DNA of 64,000 nt, from contig CAYYPH010000007.1 in assembly GCA_964473485.1 (NCBI GenBank), positions 1 through 64,000 of the forward strand, given 5' to 3'. Shown here piece after piece: positions 1 to 8,708 of this stretch. Both the position numbers and the translations under genes were made by a program. Within the stretch, counting starts at the first letter, position 1; the number at the start of each line of letters is the position of its first letter. The notes below the pieces were generated by a model, which saw nothing but the letters and a program-made list of their open reading frames with translations, had not been told where the DNA came from and searched no databases. The stretch is from CAIVAT01 sp964473485 (lineage in GTDB: Bacteria; Bacteroidota; Bacteroidia; Bacteroidales; FEN-979).

Positions 1-64
1 ATTACTCCAGATAATCTCGAACTAATCGCCTGTTGACAAAATCAGCAGGCCCTAACTTACCTTC

Positions 65-694
65 ATGATTCGTCTATTGGTCATTGAAGATCATCCGGTT
101 GCCATAACGGGTCTGCGAAACATGTTCAGGCCCCTGCGCGATGGCATTGAAATTACCACTTTTGAAAATTCCATTGATAAAGTCATTTCCAATGTCAGCG
201 CTGAAAATTTTGACATGATCATGCTCGATCTCTATCTTTTTAACACCGATCCCATGGAAAACCTGCGCAGACTGCACCATCATTTTCCCGGTAAGCCTGT
301 GGTGATCTTTACATCGGAAGAGTCGGAGTATTGGCAACGGAAAATGTACAATGCAGGCGTCAAGGCCTATATTTTAAAATCAGCGGGCCGGAAGGATATC
401 AGGGGTATTATTCTGAAGGTTTACGAGGGAAAGACCGTTTTCTCCGATTTTATTCCGCAACAGGATATTGAACAGATCAATGAGATGCCAGGGCCCGGGA
501 GTTTAACTGTCACAAAAAATCAACAGATCATTCTTCAGTATATTTCGCAGGGAATGACTTATAAGGCAATTGCCTCGATAAAAGATACAACTACCTCGAG
601 CATCGAAAAAACAATGACCCACCTGCGGCGCAAATTTGGCGCACACAACAATGCGGAGCTGATCTCCATTTTGCGCGACCGCAAAGTCTTATAG
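65..694 (+). CDS. LuxR-family two-component response regulator
   Basis: DNA-binding response regulator of 209 residues. The receiver domain (about 1-125) has the acidic pair E8/D9, the predicted phospho-acceptor D55 in MIMLDLYLF, T83 and the conserved lysine K105 in YILKSAG. A LuxR/NarL-type helix-turn-helix spans about 148-205. It should be phosphorylated by a sensor kinase and bind DNA, but the target is unknown. The first 36 bases of the window read in frame to a TGA and could be the end of a partner gene, but this is too short to judge. The last codons (LRDRKVL-stop) are echoed at 4307-4330, which suggests a once-duplicated locus. A hairpin with a T-run follows the stop. Confidence 0.9.
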   Translation: MIRLLVIEDHPVAITGLRNMFRPLRDGIEITTFENSIDKVISNVSAENFDMIMLDLYLFNTDPMENLRRLHHHFPGKPVVIFTSEESEYWQRKMYNAGVKAYILKSAGRKDIRGIILKVYEGKTVFSDFIPQQDIEQINEMPGPGSLTVTKNQQIILQYISQGMTYKAIASIKDTTTSSIEKTMTHLRRKFGAHNNAELISILRDRKVL

Positions 695-1042
695 CTCATT
701 CCACATTTTTCAAAAAAACCGGCGTCCAAATTGCACGCCAGTTTTTCATAGTATTCCTCTGATATTCATTTACAAGAAAATTTGGCCGGGAACAAACTTC
801 CGGGTTTCCGCAACTTTTTTTTTGCGGGTTGTGACAGTTGACAAGCGTTTGAAGCATCCCGACATTTGGACGTCGAAAACCTAATCTAAAAATTACTATG
901 AAAAAGTCTTTGTTTCTATTCCTTCTTTATGCCGGGGTTGTTTCGTCTTGCAAATCTTTATTCGCACAGAAATCTAATCCCTACCCAATTCATTCTTACA
1001 ATGTTTTGGTAAATGGCCTCGCCAATTTTCAGGAATCAATAT
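671..1042 (+). repeat. Direct repeat copy 1 (response-regulator 3' end to lipoprotein 5' end)
   Basis: This block recurs at 4307-4679 with an offset of about 3,636-3,637 bases and high identity. It runs from the last codons of the response regulator, through a GGCGT/ACGCC hairpin and a CCGCAA/TTGCGG hairpin, into the first 47 codons of a lipoprotein gene. Homology stops abruptly at about 1042, inside that gene. Confidence 0.85.
718..746 (+). terminator. Probable intrinsic terminator after the response regulator
   Basis: GGCGT (721-725) pairs with ACGCC (735-739), flanked by an A-run before and a T-run after. The same hairpin occurs in the second repeat copy at 4354-4383. Confidence 0.55.
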
Positions 1043-1044
1043 AA
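898..1044 (+). pseudogene. Truncated copy of the small lipoprotein gene
   Basis: A 48-codon frame begins MKKSLFLFLLYAGVVSSC and is nearly identical to the N-terminus of the 136-residue protein at 4535-4945, lipobox cysteine included. It then ends at a TAA where similarity to the full copy stops (about 1042). I read it as a 3'-truncated gene copy. A short secreted lipopeptide could still be made, but nothing supports a function. Confidence 0.75.
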
Positions 1045-1474
1045 ACATGTATAGTCATTTTAGTATAAACCCATTTACCTGTATAGTTTTTTCAGTATAG
1101 GACAAAATTCTGAGTCAAGTACAAGTCAAGAACAGTTGTGAAATATTTTACACTATATGTAAAATGTGTAAAGAAATCTTACAAATGTTCGATTATGTAT
1201 GTAATTGATATGTAATTTACTTATATGTGTGGTATGGGTTTTGTTATATGTCATATATTTATTATAAAAAACCTCCTACTATCCTTTGGGTTTTTTAATA
1301 ACGCCATATTATTATTCACCCAAGAACAGAAAGGAGGTTCCTATGCGAAATTAGTATTTTTTGATCAATACCAACAACTAATTTAAGCTGTTACCGGCAT
1401 TTCGGTAAATTAATGCTTCATAAAGTGTATTTAATCCATTTATCAATTTTTTTATCATTTCTAATTCTAACATT
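1045..1474. other. AT-rich intergenic region with an inverted repeat
   Basis: I see no gene here. The stretch is strongly AT-rich. AAAAAACC (1266-1273) can pair with GGTTTTTT (1289-1296). AACCTCCT (1270-1277) is the exact reverse complement of AGGAGGTT (1332-1339), which sits five bases before a four-codon mini-frame (ATG at 1345, MRN-stop). Confidence 0.6.
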
Positions 1475-2497
1475 ATGAAAGTATTGACACATAGTATATC
1501 TGCACTTATACTCATTCTTGGTCTTATTGCCTGTAAAAAGGACCAACCGGCCAAACCATTAACCAATTCGATTAAGAATGAAGCAATTAAATCTGAAAAT
1601 CTCATTAATTCTTTTAAATCCAGGATATCATCTGGACTTAAATCAACAGATAGCATTCCAGTTGATAGCGCCGAATGGTATCTTGGTTCAACGATTAATT
1701 ATACCTACGGTGATGCAACTTCTACAGGCTCGAATCTTTCAGTTGATTCAATGTTCTTTACTTTACAATACGAGGGTGATTATCTTCCGATAAGGGTGGC
1801 ATCAGAATTTTATGATGATATTGTCGATAGTATTAGAGCCCATTTTTACTCAGTGGAAAGCATTAATAGACATTTACTTGCTGTTATTGTTCAACAAACC
1901 TCCCGCACAGCTCAGGAAATCGATTTTAAGATCGTATCAATTGTTGTATATAATAATTTTGGTAACACAAATTGGACATTTAATGATACAGATAATTGGA
2001 AGTGGTGGAATGAAGGAAGTAACAATGGCGGCTACTGCGCAGGTCAGTATTACCAAACTGTTTTAGAAAGTGATGCTGCGGAGCAAATTCAACAAAAAGT
2101 GATGTTTCGTAAACCACTACCAGTTGGAACATATTGTTATATCCAACCTATGGATATAGTGGATATCAATGCAAGCGCGTACCCAAACCCGAATCATTCT
2201 GGATCCAATAATTATTATTATTACTATTTGTATAAAAATTCAACTCAATGGCCTGATTGTCATACATGTTTACTTTGGGAAGAAATGAACTTTTATTTGT
2301 TAGGATCTGAACATATTGTCTATACGGCTAATAACGATCCTAATGATCCAGGAGCAAGGCCACCTTCTCAATCATTTATGACAATCGATCTTCGTGGAGA
2401 TATGATACCTTCAATACCCTACACTTCTTACTTTCATTACGGAACTGTTTTTTATGGAACACTACAGATTACAGGTGGTTTACCTGATAATTTGTAA
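1475..2497 (+). CDS. Hypothetical lipoprotein
   Basis: I do not recognise this 340-residue protein. It starts with a lipoprotein signal (lipobox GLIAC, Cys20), so it should be exported and lipid-anchored. The mature part is rich in Ser, Thr, Asn, Tyr and Trp, with aromatic stretches typical of extracellular proteins (for example WTFNDTDNWKWW near 165 and a run of tyrosines near 250). No catalytic motif is evident. Codon use is AT-rich, unlike the core genes after 12.7 kb. The gene lies between two copies of a direct repeat with the next T9SS protein, so both may have arrived together. A strong hairpin follows it. Confidence 0.7.
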   Translation: MKVLTHSISALILILGLIACKKDQPAKPLTNSIKNEAIKSENLINSFKSRISSGLKSTDSIPVDSAEWYLGSTINYTYGDATSTGSNLSVDSMFFTLQYEGDYLPIRVASEFYDDIVDSIRAHFYSVESINRHLLAVIVQQTSRTAQEIDFKIVSIVVYNNFGNTNWTFNDTDNWKWWNEGSNNGGYCAGQYYQTVLESDAAEQIQQKVMFRKPLPVGTYCYIQPMDIVDINASAYPNPNHSGSNNYYYYYLYKNSTQWPDCHTCLLWEEMNFYLLGSEHIVYTANNDPNDPGARPPSQSFMTIDLRGDMIPSIPYTSYFHYGTVFYGTLQITGGLPDNL

Positions 2498-2509
2498 TAT
2501 TAAATCCTA

Positions 2510-2542
2510 TCAAGGCTGTCTTATCTGTTAAGACAGCCTTGA
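2510..2542 (+). terminator. Intrinsic terminator-like hairpin
   Basis: Perfect 14-bp stem (TCAAGGCTGTCTTA and its complement) with a 5-base loop, just after the lipoprotein gene. The downstream T content is modest (TCTTTAAT). Confidence 0.7.
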
Positions 2543-2574
2543 TCTTTAATCATATATTTTAAACCATCCAAAAA

Positions 2575-4050
2575 ATGAGAACGGTTTTTGAAAACAATGC
2601 TATAGCTATACTTATCACTATTCTGTGCATGCCCTTGTTTGTAAACGGACAAAATTCCTTTACCTTTAAATACGCGACAATTTATGATGAGATCCCATCT
2701 GATGTTGTCGAGACATCAGATGAAGGTTTTATTCTCGCATGCAGTATCGGTCAATATTCTTCCTCATCTTACAATACACTGCTGATAAGACTGAATTCCG
2801 ATGGCGATACGGTTCGAACCGTCCACCTGGGTAAGAGTGGCTCTAATAACATCATACACAAATTGTTGAAAAGCAATGACGGGAATTTTTTCAGTATCGG
2901 AATCATTGAAAATAGCACAGAAAGTCGATTATGGCTGTTAAAAGTAAACCCTGATCTTGATGTTTTGTTGGATACTACATATTCGATGGGAATGATCAGT
3001 ACATTTTATCTTTTTGGATTGGTCAATTTTTCCAATGAAATAGTTGCTTATGGTAGTTCTACCTCTGGATTTATTCAAAATCCATTCATTTTTCTGCTGT
3101 CTCAATCAGCTGACTCACTATCATTTAAATATTACTCCAATCCTGGTGATATTTATGTTCATTCCTTATTGCAAAAACCTGATTCCTCAGGCTATTATAT
3201 GATGATTTCCGGACAATATCAGATATCTACAAACAGCTTTGGTCAAATATTGACCCTTGATACAAACTATAATGTCACTGATATTGATAGTCTACCTTAT
3301 CATCTAAATCTATTTTATGATTCTCAGAGCTTTAACGACCAACAATTTGTGTTGACCGGAAAGTACAATTATCCGGGGAGTAACCCAAGAACTGATAAGC
3401 TGGGTATCCTCAGGTTAGATACATCATTCCTGGTGAATAAGAGTAATTTTCTTGGTCCTTGGGACACAATTAGTTACCCAGCTTATTTTAATAATCTTGA
3501 TTTTGTTAACTCAGAAAGAATATACTACGGTGGTACCTGTAACCAGGCAATATCTGATTTTTCGAATAACAAATCCTATTTCATCCTTGGTTCTTTCGAT
3601 TCCGATTTGAATCTTCATTGGCAAAAATACATCGGGGGAGATATGTACTATACAACCTGGGCTATTCTTGCCACAAGTGACAGAGGCTGTTTAATGGCGG
3701 GTTGCACCTATGACTATTTAACACAAAATCTTGAACGAGATGTTTTTGTTGTTAGGTTGGACTCATCCGGGATTGTTACAAATGCCAATGGAAGTTCTGA
3801 TAACCTTAAAATAAGTGATGTTGTTGTTTACCCAAACCCAGGATCAGATTATTTAATCGTGGATTCAGGCCCACAGGTAACTGGTGGGACATTTATTTTA
3901 TGTGATATGAAGGGCAATAAAATATTAGCTAAAAGAATGATTGAGCGAAGGTTAACAATTAAAGATTCAAATTGGATACCAGGAAATTACATTTGGTTTG
4001 TTGTAAAAGGGAATCAAATAATTGAATCTGGAAAATGGATTAAACAATAA
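2575..4050 (+). CDS. Secreted protein with T9SS type A sorting domain
   Basis: A 491-residue exported protein. It has an N-terminal signal peptide (hydrophobic stretch ending near VNGQN). The body resembles the repeated beta-propeller-like blocks of Bacteroidota secreted proteins (recurring patterns such as SDEGFILACSIG, SNDGNFFSIGII, TSDRGCLMAGC). The C-terminal domain of about 75 residues starts at VVVYPNPGSDYLIV and ends in a Lys-rich strand, as in type A T9SS cargo. It is therefore predicted to cross the outer membrane by T9SS and be released or surface-attached. The biochemical role is unknown. AT-rich composition matches the preceding lipoprotein gene. Confidence 0.8.
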   Translation: MRTVFENNAIAILITILCMPLFVNGQNSFTFKYATIYDEIPSDVVETSDEGFILACSIGQYSSSSYNTLLIRLNSDGDTVRTVHLGKSGSNNIIHKLLKSNDGNFFSIGIIENSTESRLWLLKVNPDLDVLLDTTYSMGMISTFYLFGLVNFSNEIVAYGSSTSGFIQNPFIFLLSQSADSLSFKYYSNPGDIYVHSLLQKPDSSGYYMMISGQYQISTNSFGQILTLDTNYNVTDIDSLPYHLNLFYDSQSFNDQQFVLTGKYNYPGSNPRTDKLGILRLDTSFLVNKSNFLGPWDTISYPAYFNNLDFVNSERIYYGGTCNQAISDFSNNKSYFILGSFDSDLNLHWQKYIGGDMYYTTWAILATSDRGCLMAGCTYDYLTQNLERDVFVVRLDSSGIVTNANGSSDNLKISDVVVYPNPGSDYLIVDSGPQVTGGTFILCDMKGNKILAKRMIERRLTIKDSNWIPGNYIWFVVKGNQIIESGKWIKQ

Positions 4051-4534
4051 TCCGGTAAGCTGAAAATTTTTTAGGAGAGCTTTCTAACACTTGGCTTCAT
4101 AATCCGGATGGATTACGCCATGGATGAGTCTAAATTTATGCAGATGAATGAGCTGAGTAGTTAACCGCGACGCTCCAATAATATCATGAAACGACAGATT
4201 TCGGATTTTCAAGCCGGAATCTGGCGAAGTTATTATGTGACCCAAAGCAGCGCTTATGCAGTCCGCTGTGTTTTAGATTAGCTCCTTGTGTTCGACAGGT
4301 TCTCTGTTGCGTGACCGTAACGTTTCGTAGCTCATTCCGCATTTTTCAAAAAAACCGGCGTCCAAACTGCACGCCATTTTTTCTTAGTATTCCTCTGATA
4401 TTCAACTGAAAGAAAATTCGGCCTTATAAAAAACTTCCGGGTTCCCGCAACTGTTTTTTTGCGGGTTGTGACAGTTGACAAGCGTTTGAAGCATCCCGAC
4501 ATTTGGACATCAAACTCCAAATCTAAGAATCACT
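4051..4534. other. Gene-free stretch holding relic of a response regulator end and repeat copy 2
   Basis: No intact gene. Bases 4301-4330 read SLLRDRNVS-stop, closely matching the end of the response regulator at 65-694 (ISILRDRKVL-stop), so this is probably a gene remnant. It is followed by the same two hairpins as after the real gene. Bases 4051-4300 show nothing I recognise. Confidence 0.6.
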
Positions 4535-4679
4535 ATGAAAAAGTCTTTGTTTCTATTACTTCTTTACGCCGTGGTTGTTTCGTCTTGCAACTCTTTATTT
4601 GCACAGAAATCAAAACCCTATCCAATTCCTTCTTACAATGTTTTGGTAAATGGCATTGCCAATTTTCAGGAATCAATGT
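4307..4679 (+). repeat. Direct repeat copy 2
   Basis: Second copy of the block at 671-1042. Here it leads into the intact lipoprotein gene at 4535. The two copies bracket about 3.3 kb carrying the two AT-rich secreted-protein genes. Confidence 0.85.
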
Positions 4680-4945
4680 TAACCAATGGCGGATTGCTGA
4701 GAGGAAAAGCCACCGCAAACATCAGAACCATTTGCAATAAGACATTCAACCTGTCCAATATAACTGTGTATGTATACAGTCTCGATGGATTGGATTGCCT
4801 GGGCCCATTTGCAATGTCGTGCGGTCAGTCATTATCGGTTGAAATCGATGATCGTGCCTGGGGTGTTGCTGTTCAAACCGAATACGATGTTCCTGTCGAT
4901 GTCTGGATCGAAAGGGAAACGCTGGTAAGTGAAACGGGCTCCTGA
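4535..4945 (+). CDS. Small predicted lipoprotein
   Basis: Hypothetical protein of 136 residues with a lipoprotein-type signal (VVVSSC, Cys18); an alternative signal peptidase I cut after LFAQ is possible. The mature part has a ...SYNVLVNGIANFQES... start, then alternating short beta-like segments and three cysteines. I recognise no family. The upstream region is shared with the truncated copy at 898-1044, so the two genes are recent duplicates and only this one is complete. Confidence 0.65.
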   Translation: MKKSLFLLLLYAVVVSSCNSLFAQKSKPYPIPSYNVLVNGIANFQESMLTNGGLLRGKATANIRTICNKTFNLSNITVYVYSLDGLDCLGPFAMSCGQSLSVEIDDRAWGVAVQTEYDVPVDVWIERETLVSETGS

Positions 4946-5080
4946 TCGAGGTAATTATTAATAATGCAAACAATGGCGCCAAAAGGTTTTTCCAGACTAA
5001 TCCCGAATATGGCGCGCAAAAATGTTAATCTCTCCGATGTTAAAACGTTGCCATTTAGACCCCAAACCATGAATCTAACC

Positions 5081-5984
5081 ATGAAAACTCATCAAATTTT
5101 AATGACTGCCTCTTGTCTGTTTCTTTTTATAACCGCCGGCAGGGCTCAGTTCGCCCCGGGCTCAGCCATGCTTCCCCTTAATCCATACAGATCCTCTTTA
5201 TTTGGTCGGGATATCGTAGTTCGAAATTTACCTGACCAGGATCAACAAAATGCAGGTATTTGTTGCGCACCCAATGGATGGCTATACAATACCTTCTGTT
5301 ACGACAGCCTTGGCGTCCACTATGCAACGAAAATGAGATCAAAAGACAATGGATACACCTGGCAACTCTTAAAAAACATCAAGTACTATGGAGATTCCTT
5401 TATCCAGGAAAAACTTGACATTGCTGTCAATGGAGCCAGCGATACGAATCAAACATTGTATGTCATTTCGCTAATCCGTGGGATCACGGCACAAAGGGAG
5501 TTTATGGAACTTGTGAGATATAAATGTGATCCTTTTTCTACAGGAACCTTATTGTTATATGAAGAGACATACGGAGTTCATGACATGGCCATCGCTTTGG
5601 ATAATGGAAACCCTGCGGCAGGTGCAAATCCGGGCAGTATTGGATTACTTTATTCAAAATCAGGCATCAAAGATTCACTGATCTTTCTCTCCTCGGGCAA
5701 TGGAGGTCAATCTTTTAACAATCGACGGGTCGTAGCAGTTTCAACCAGGAAGATTCATAAAGTGTCACTTGCATATGGACGGTCGGCTTCTGAGAATACC
5801 GGACGGTACTACGCTGCCTGGGAGGAGGATATTAATACCACAGCTGCAATGGGAAACATTTTAACGGCTCATACCACACCCAATTTTAACAGCCCATTCA
5901 CGACCCCTGAAAAATTCAGTAGCATGGATCCCACCTTGACAAATCTTTGCCGGAATCCCAGGGTTGCCTGTCAGGTGCAAAAGC
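5081..5984 (+). pseudogene. Secreted BNR/sialidase-like protein, 3' end lost at IS21 junction
   Basis: The frame opens at 4964, but the ATG at 5081 gives a clean signal peptide (MKTHQILMTASCLFLFITAGRAQ) and is the likely start. About 300 mature residues follow, with sialidase/BNR-like repeat features (SKDNGYTW, SSGNGGQSFNNRR). The reading frame runs into the terminal repeats of an IS21-family element near 5985 and stops at 6013, so the C-terminus, which would probably carry a T9SS sorting domain, is missing. Sequence on the other side of the element belongs to a different gene family (RHS), so the missing part was not simply displaced but lost. Confidence 0.65.
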
Positions 5985-6138
5985 CGCTCAAAGTGACCCC
6001 CCTTGGCCGGTAATTTTTGACCACCCCTTGGCCGATTTAAATTGACCACCCCCCATTTGACCTTTTTTTGATCATCATTCCAACCCTGTTTCTGGTTATA
6101 CAAATATACTTTTTTTCTCCTGATTACATTTTTCTGAT

Positions 6139-6873
6139 TTAATTCATGAGTGTTTGCCGTTTGCGAAGCGATTCACCCACAAGTTCAATACGGTGCGCAT
6201 TGTGCACAATGCGGTCAAGCACCGCGTCAGCAATGGTTTGTTCCCCAATGATGTCGTGCCATTGCAGCACCGGCAGTTGTGAAGTGATGACAGTTGACCG
6301 TTTGCCATGCCGGTCTTCGATAATGTCGAGCAATGTTGCCCTGTTCTGATTGTCGAAGGGTTGGATGCCAAAATCATCAAGGATCAGCAGGTCTTGTTTC
6401 TCTATTTTGGCGATCTCGCGCATGATGGAACCATCGGCTTTGGCAACCTTGAGTGTGGAAAACAGTTTGGCCGTGTTGGCATAAAACACCTTATAGCCAA
6501 GCATGCAGGCCTGGTTGCCGATGGCAGAAGCGATATAGCTTTTGCCAATACCTGTGCTGCCTGTAATGAGGATATTTTCTGCTTTGCCGATAAAGTTACA
6601 TTCAGCAAAACGGTACAGTTGGTTTTTGTCAAGGTTCCTGTTAATATCAAAGTGTATCTCTTCGATATTGGCGTTATAGCGGAACCGGGCGTTGCGTATC
6701 CGCCTTTCCGTTCGGCGGTTGCAACGGTCATCCCATTCACTGTTTACCAGGAACTCGATCATCTCATCGGCCGTAAAACGATCCTTGTTGCCATTTTCAA
6801 GACTGGTCTGGAAGGCCCGGGCCATGCCATGCAACTTCATTTGCTTCATTCTTTGCAGATTTTTTTCATTCAT
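6139..6873 (-). CDS. istB: IS21-family transposition ATPase IstB
   Basis: AAA+ helper ATPase (244 residues) that works with IstA in target selection and transposition. Walker A GSTGIGKS is at 105-112 and Walker B LLILDDFG at 162-169. The N-terminal helical region (MNEKNLQRMKQMKLHGMARAF) is typical of IstB. Length is normal and no frameshift is seen, so it appears intact. It lies downstream of istA on the same strand with an 85-bp gap. Confidence 0.95.
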   Translation of the reverse strand: MNEKNLQRMKQMKLHGMARAFQTSLENGNKDRFTADEMIEFLVNSEWDDRCNRRTERRIRNARFRYNANIEEIHFDINRNLDKNQLYRFAECNFIGKAENILITGSTGIGKSYIASAIGNQACMLGYKVFYANTAKLFSTLKVAKADGSIMREIAKIEKQDLLILDDFGIQPFDNQNRATLLDIIEDRHGKRSTVITSQLPVLQWHDIIGEQTIADAVLDRIVHNAHRIELVGESLRKRQTLMN

Positions 6874-6958
6874 GTTTTTAAGTTTAAGGTTGGTACTACG
6901 GTTTAATCAATCACTGCTGCGCCCCCAAAGGCTTGCAGCAGTGATTGACGGGGAAAGG

Positions 6959-8506
6959 TCATGCATAATATGTTCCACCGCGTATGTTCATGTGTATGGG
7001 CATAACGGGCTTCTGCTGTTCCAGATCCAGCGGTTCTGACTCAAGCCGTTTGTGAAGGATCGCAACGATGGTTTTGTAGCTGTAATCGCCGAAGTAATGG
7101 GCGCGGCGGCAGGCAGCATTGAGCCTTTCCTTGCCTGCGCGGGCCGACAACGAAAGAATGCCCTGGCAGGTACGATATGCCTGCTCAGGATGTTGCCGTT
7201 TTCCCAAGACTTCGATAATGTAAACCCTGGTATCATCACCAATGGCTGTGGCTCTTTCGATGAACTTTTCGGGAGTCCAGTCGGTCATGAAGTTGTGTTT
7301 TGAAGCAAGGTGATTGGGGTCTGTGGTATAAAGGAAAGGGCGTGGATCCCGCTTGTGCGAAGCGATCCGTTCGTTGCGGTAATAGATGTCGACACTGCAG
7401 ACATTGTACAGCACATTGACCCGTTTACCGATATATTGATAAGGAACGCTGTAATAGTGCTTGTCCTCGCCCAGGCAGATGTGGTTGTTCTTCATAACCG
7501 TGGCCACTCGTTTGGACTTGATACCATACCGGAACAATGGCAGTGGCTGAAGGGCCGGCCGTTCGATCTCTTCAAACAACTGCCTGCGGCTGTAGTTGCG
7601 GCCTTGGAAGAAGCGGTTATTATGTGCTTCAAGAGCACTCAGGATAGCCCTGTTGAGTTCATCAAGTGAAGTGTAAGTCTTTTGCCGGACCACCGGGTAG
7701 ATCGTCGTATAGCTGATCTTGACGGCACCTTCAACCAAGGCCTTGTGCCGTGGTTTGTAAGGACCGGCGGGCAAGGCCGCCATTCCGTAATGTTCAACAA
7801 AGTCGCGAAAGGTCTCGTTCAGGGTGGGTTCATACCTGTCACTCTTGACAACAGCCGCTTTAAGATTATCCGGAACGATAGCCAGGGGAACACCGCCAAA
7901 ATAATAAAGAGCGTTCTCGCAAGCCCTGATGAAGTTCTCCTTTTGCTGATTCATTGTGGCTTCCACATAAGTCAGCTGACTTGAGCCCAGGATGGCCACA
8001 AACACTTCTACTTTAACGATTTCGCCTGTGTTTGGATCGGTCAGGGATAGTTTGTCTCCCGCAAAGTCAACGTACATCTTGTCGCCGGCCTTATGCTCAA
8101 TATGCATCGTTGCATTGACCCGCTGGGCCCATAAACGATAAATTACCTTAAACTGGGAAAGCCCGTATCCATTAGGGTGCTGGAGCTTGTACTCTTCCCA
8201 TAAGCGGCGTCTGGTGTATCCCTTCTTGATTTTCTTTTCCATATCGGGAAACAAATCCGTCAGGGTTGTTAATCGTTCATCAGGCTCATAGGGCGGTCTT
8301 GCGGTAAACTGCTCTTCCAGTTCCTTGTCTGATAAGGACAGAAGCTCTTCCACCGGCCTATTCATGGCCATAAATTGCCTGAGGTAGCTCTTTACCGTGT
8401 TCCTGTTAACTCCGGCCCGCAGGCCGATTCTTTTCTTGCTGACACCCTCTGAGTGCCACTGCAAAATCTGTTTTACTTTGCTCATACGAATTGGTTTGTT
8501 TGACAT
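6959..8506 (-). CDS. istA: IS21-family transposase IstA
   Basis: DDE transposase of 515 residues. The N-terminal helix-turn-helix lies at about 10-45 (KVKQILQWHSEGVSKKRIGLRAG region). The integrase-type catalytic core has D147 (YVDFAGD), D213 (VPDNLK) and E259 (KALVEGAVK) as the expected catalytic triad. The C-terminal beta-barrel-like DNA-binding part is present (CLGEDKHYYSVPYQYIGKRV). It looks intact and potentially active together with IstB. Confidence 0.95.
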   Translation of the reverse strand: MSNKPIRMSKVKQILQWHSEGVSKKRIGLRAGVNRNTVKSYLRQFMAMNRPVEELLSLSDKELEEQFTARPPYEPDERLTTLTDLFPDMEKKIKKGYTRRRLWEEYKLQHPNGYGLSQFKVIYRLWAQRVNATMHIEHKAGDKMYVDFAGDKLSLTDPNTGEIVKVEVFVAILGSSQLTYVEATMNQQKENFIRACENALYYFGGVPLAIVPDNLKAAVVKSDRYEPTLNETFRDFVEHYGMAALPAGPYKPRHKALVEGAVKISYTTIYPVVRQKTYTSLDELNRAILSALEAHNNRFFQGRNYSRRQLFEEIERPALQPLPLFRYGIKSKRVATVMKNNHICLGEDKHYYSVPYQYIGKRVNVLYNVCSVDIYYRNERIASHKRDPRPFLYTTDPNHLASKHNFMTDWTPEKFIERATAIGDDTRVYIIEVLGKRQHPEQAYRTCQGILSLSARAGKERLNAACRRAHYFGDYSYKTIVAILHKRLESEPLDLEQQKPVMPIHMNIRGGTYYA

Positions 8507-8640
8507 GATTAATGAATTTGGTAATAATGCTTGTACCGCATTCGATTAAAAATGTCACGAAACAGGGTGAAAAAAGTATGATCAAAGGGTGGTCACTTTG
8601 AACCGGCCAAGGGGTGGTCACTTTGGACCGGCCGGAAGCT

Positions 8641-8706
8641 AGTTTTTGGCCATTTTAGGGGTGGTCAATTGACACCGGCCTGAGGGTGGTCAATTTGACC
8701 GGTTTT
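8641..8706. repeat. Additional IS21-type terminal repeats (orphan IS end)
   Basis: Two further copies of the terminal repeat (about 8657-8680 and 8684-8702) lie outside the inner IS end, separated from it by ~25 bp. They differ in base detail from the inner pair (GGTCAATT rather than GGTCACTT). They look like the end of a second, related element and directly abut the broken RHS gene. Confidence 0.65.
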
Positions 8707-8708
8707 TC

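Larger units (their letters stand above)
5985..8632 (-). mobile_element. IS21-family insertion sequence
   Basis: Contains istA and istB on the minus strand in the standard order. Both ends carry multiple inverted copies of a ~22-bp element of the form TTGACCACCCCTTGGCCGG: three at the left (near 5989, 6014, 6040) and two at the inner right end (near 8587 and 8611). Such multiple terminal repeats are typical binding sites for IS21 transposases. No target-site duplication is apparent. Exact boundaries are approximate, because the right side holds two more such repeats (8657-8702). Confidence 0.85.
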
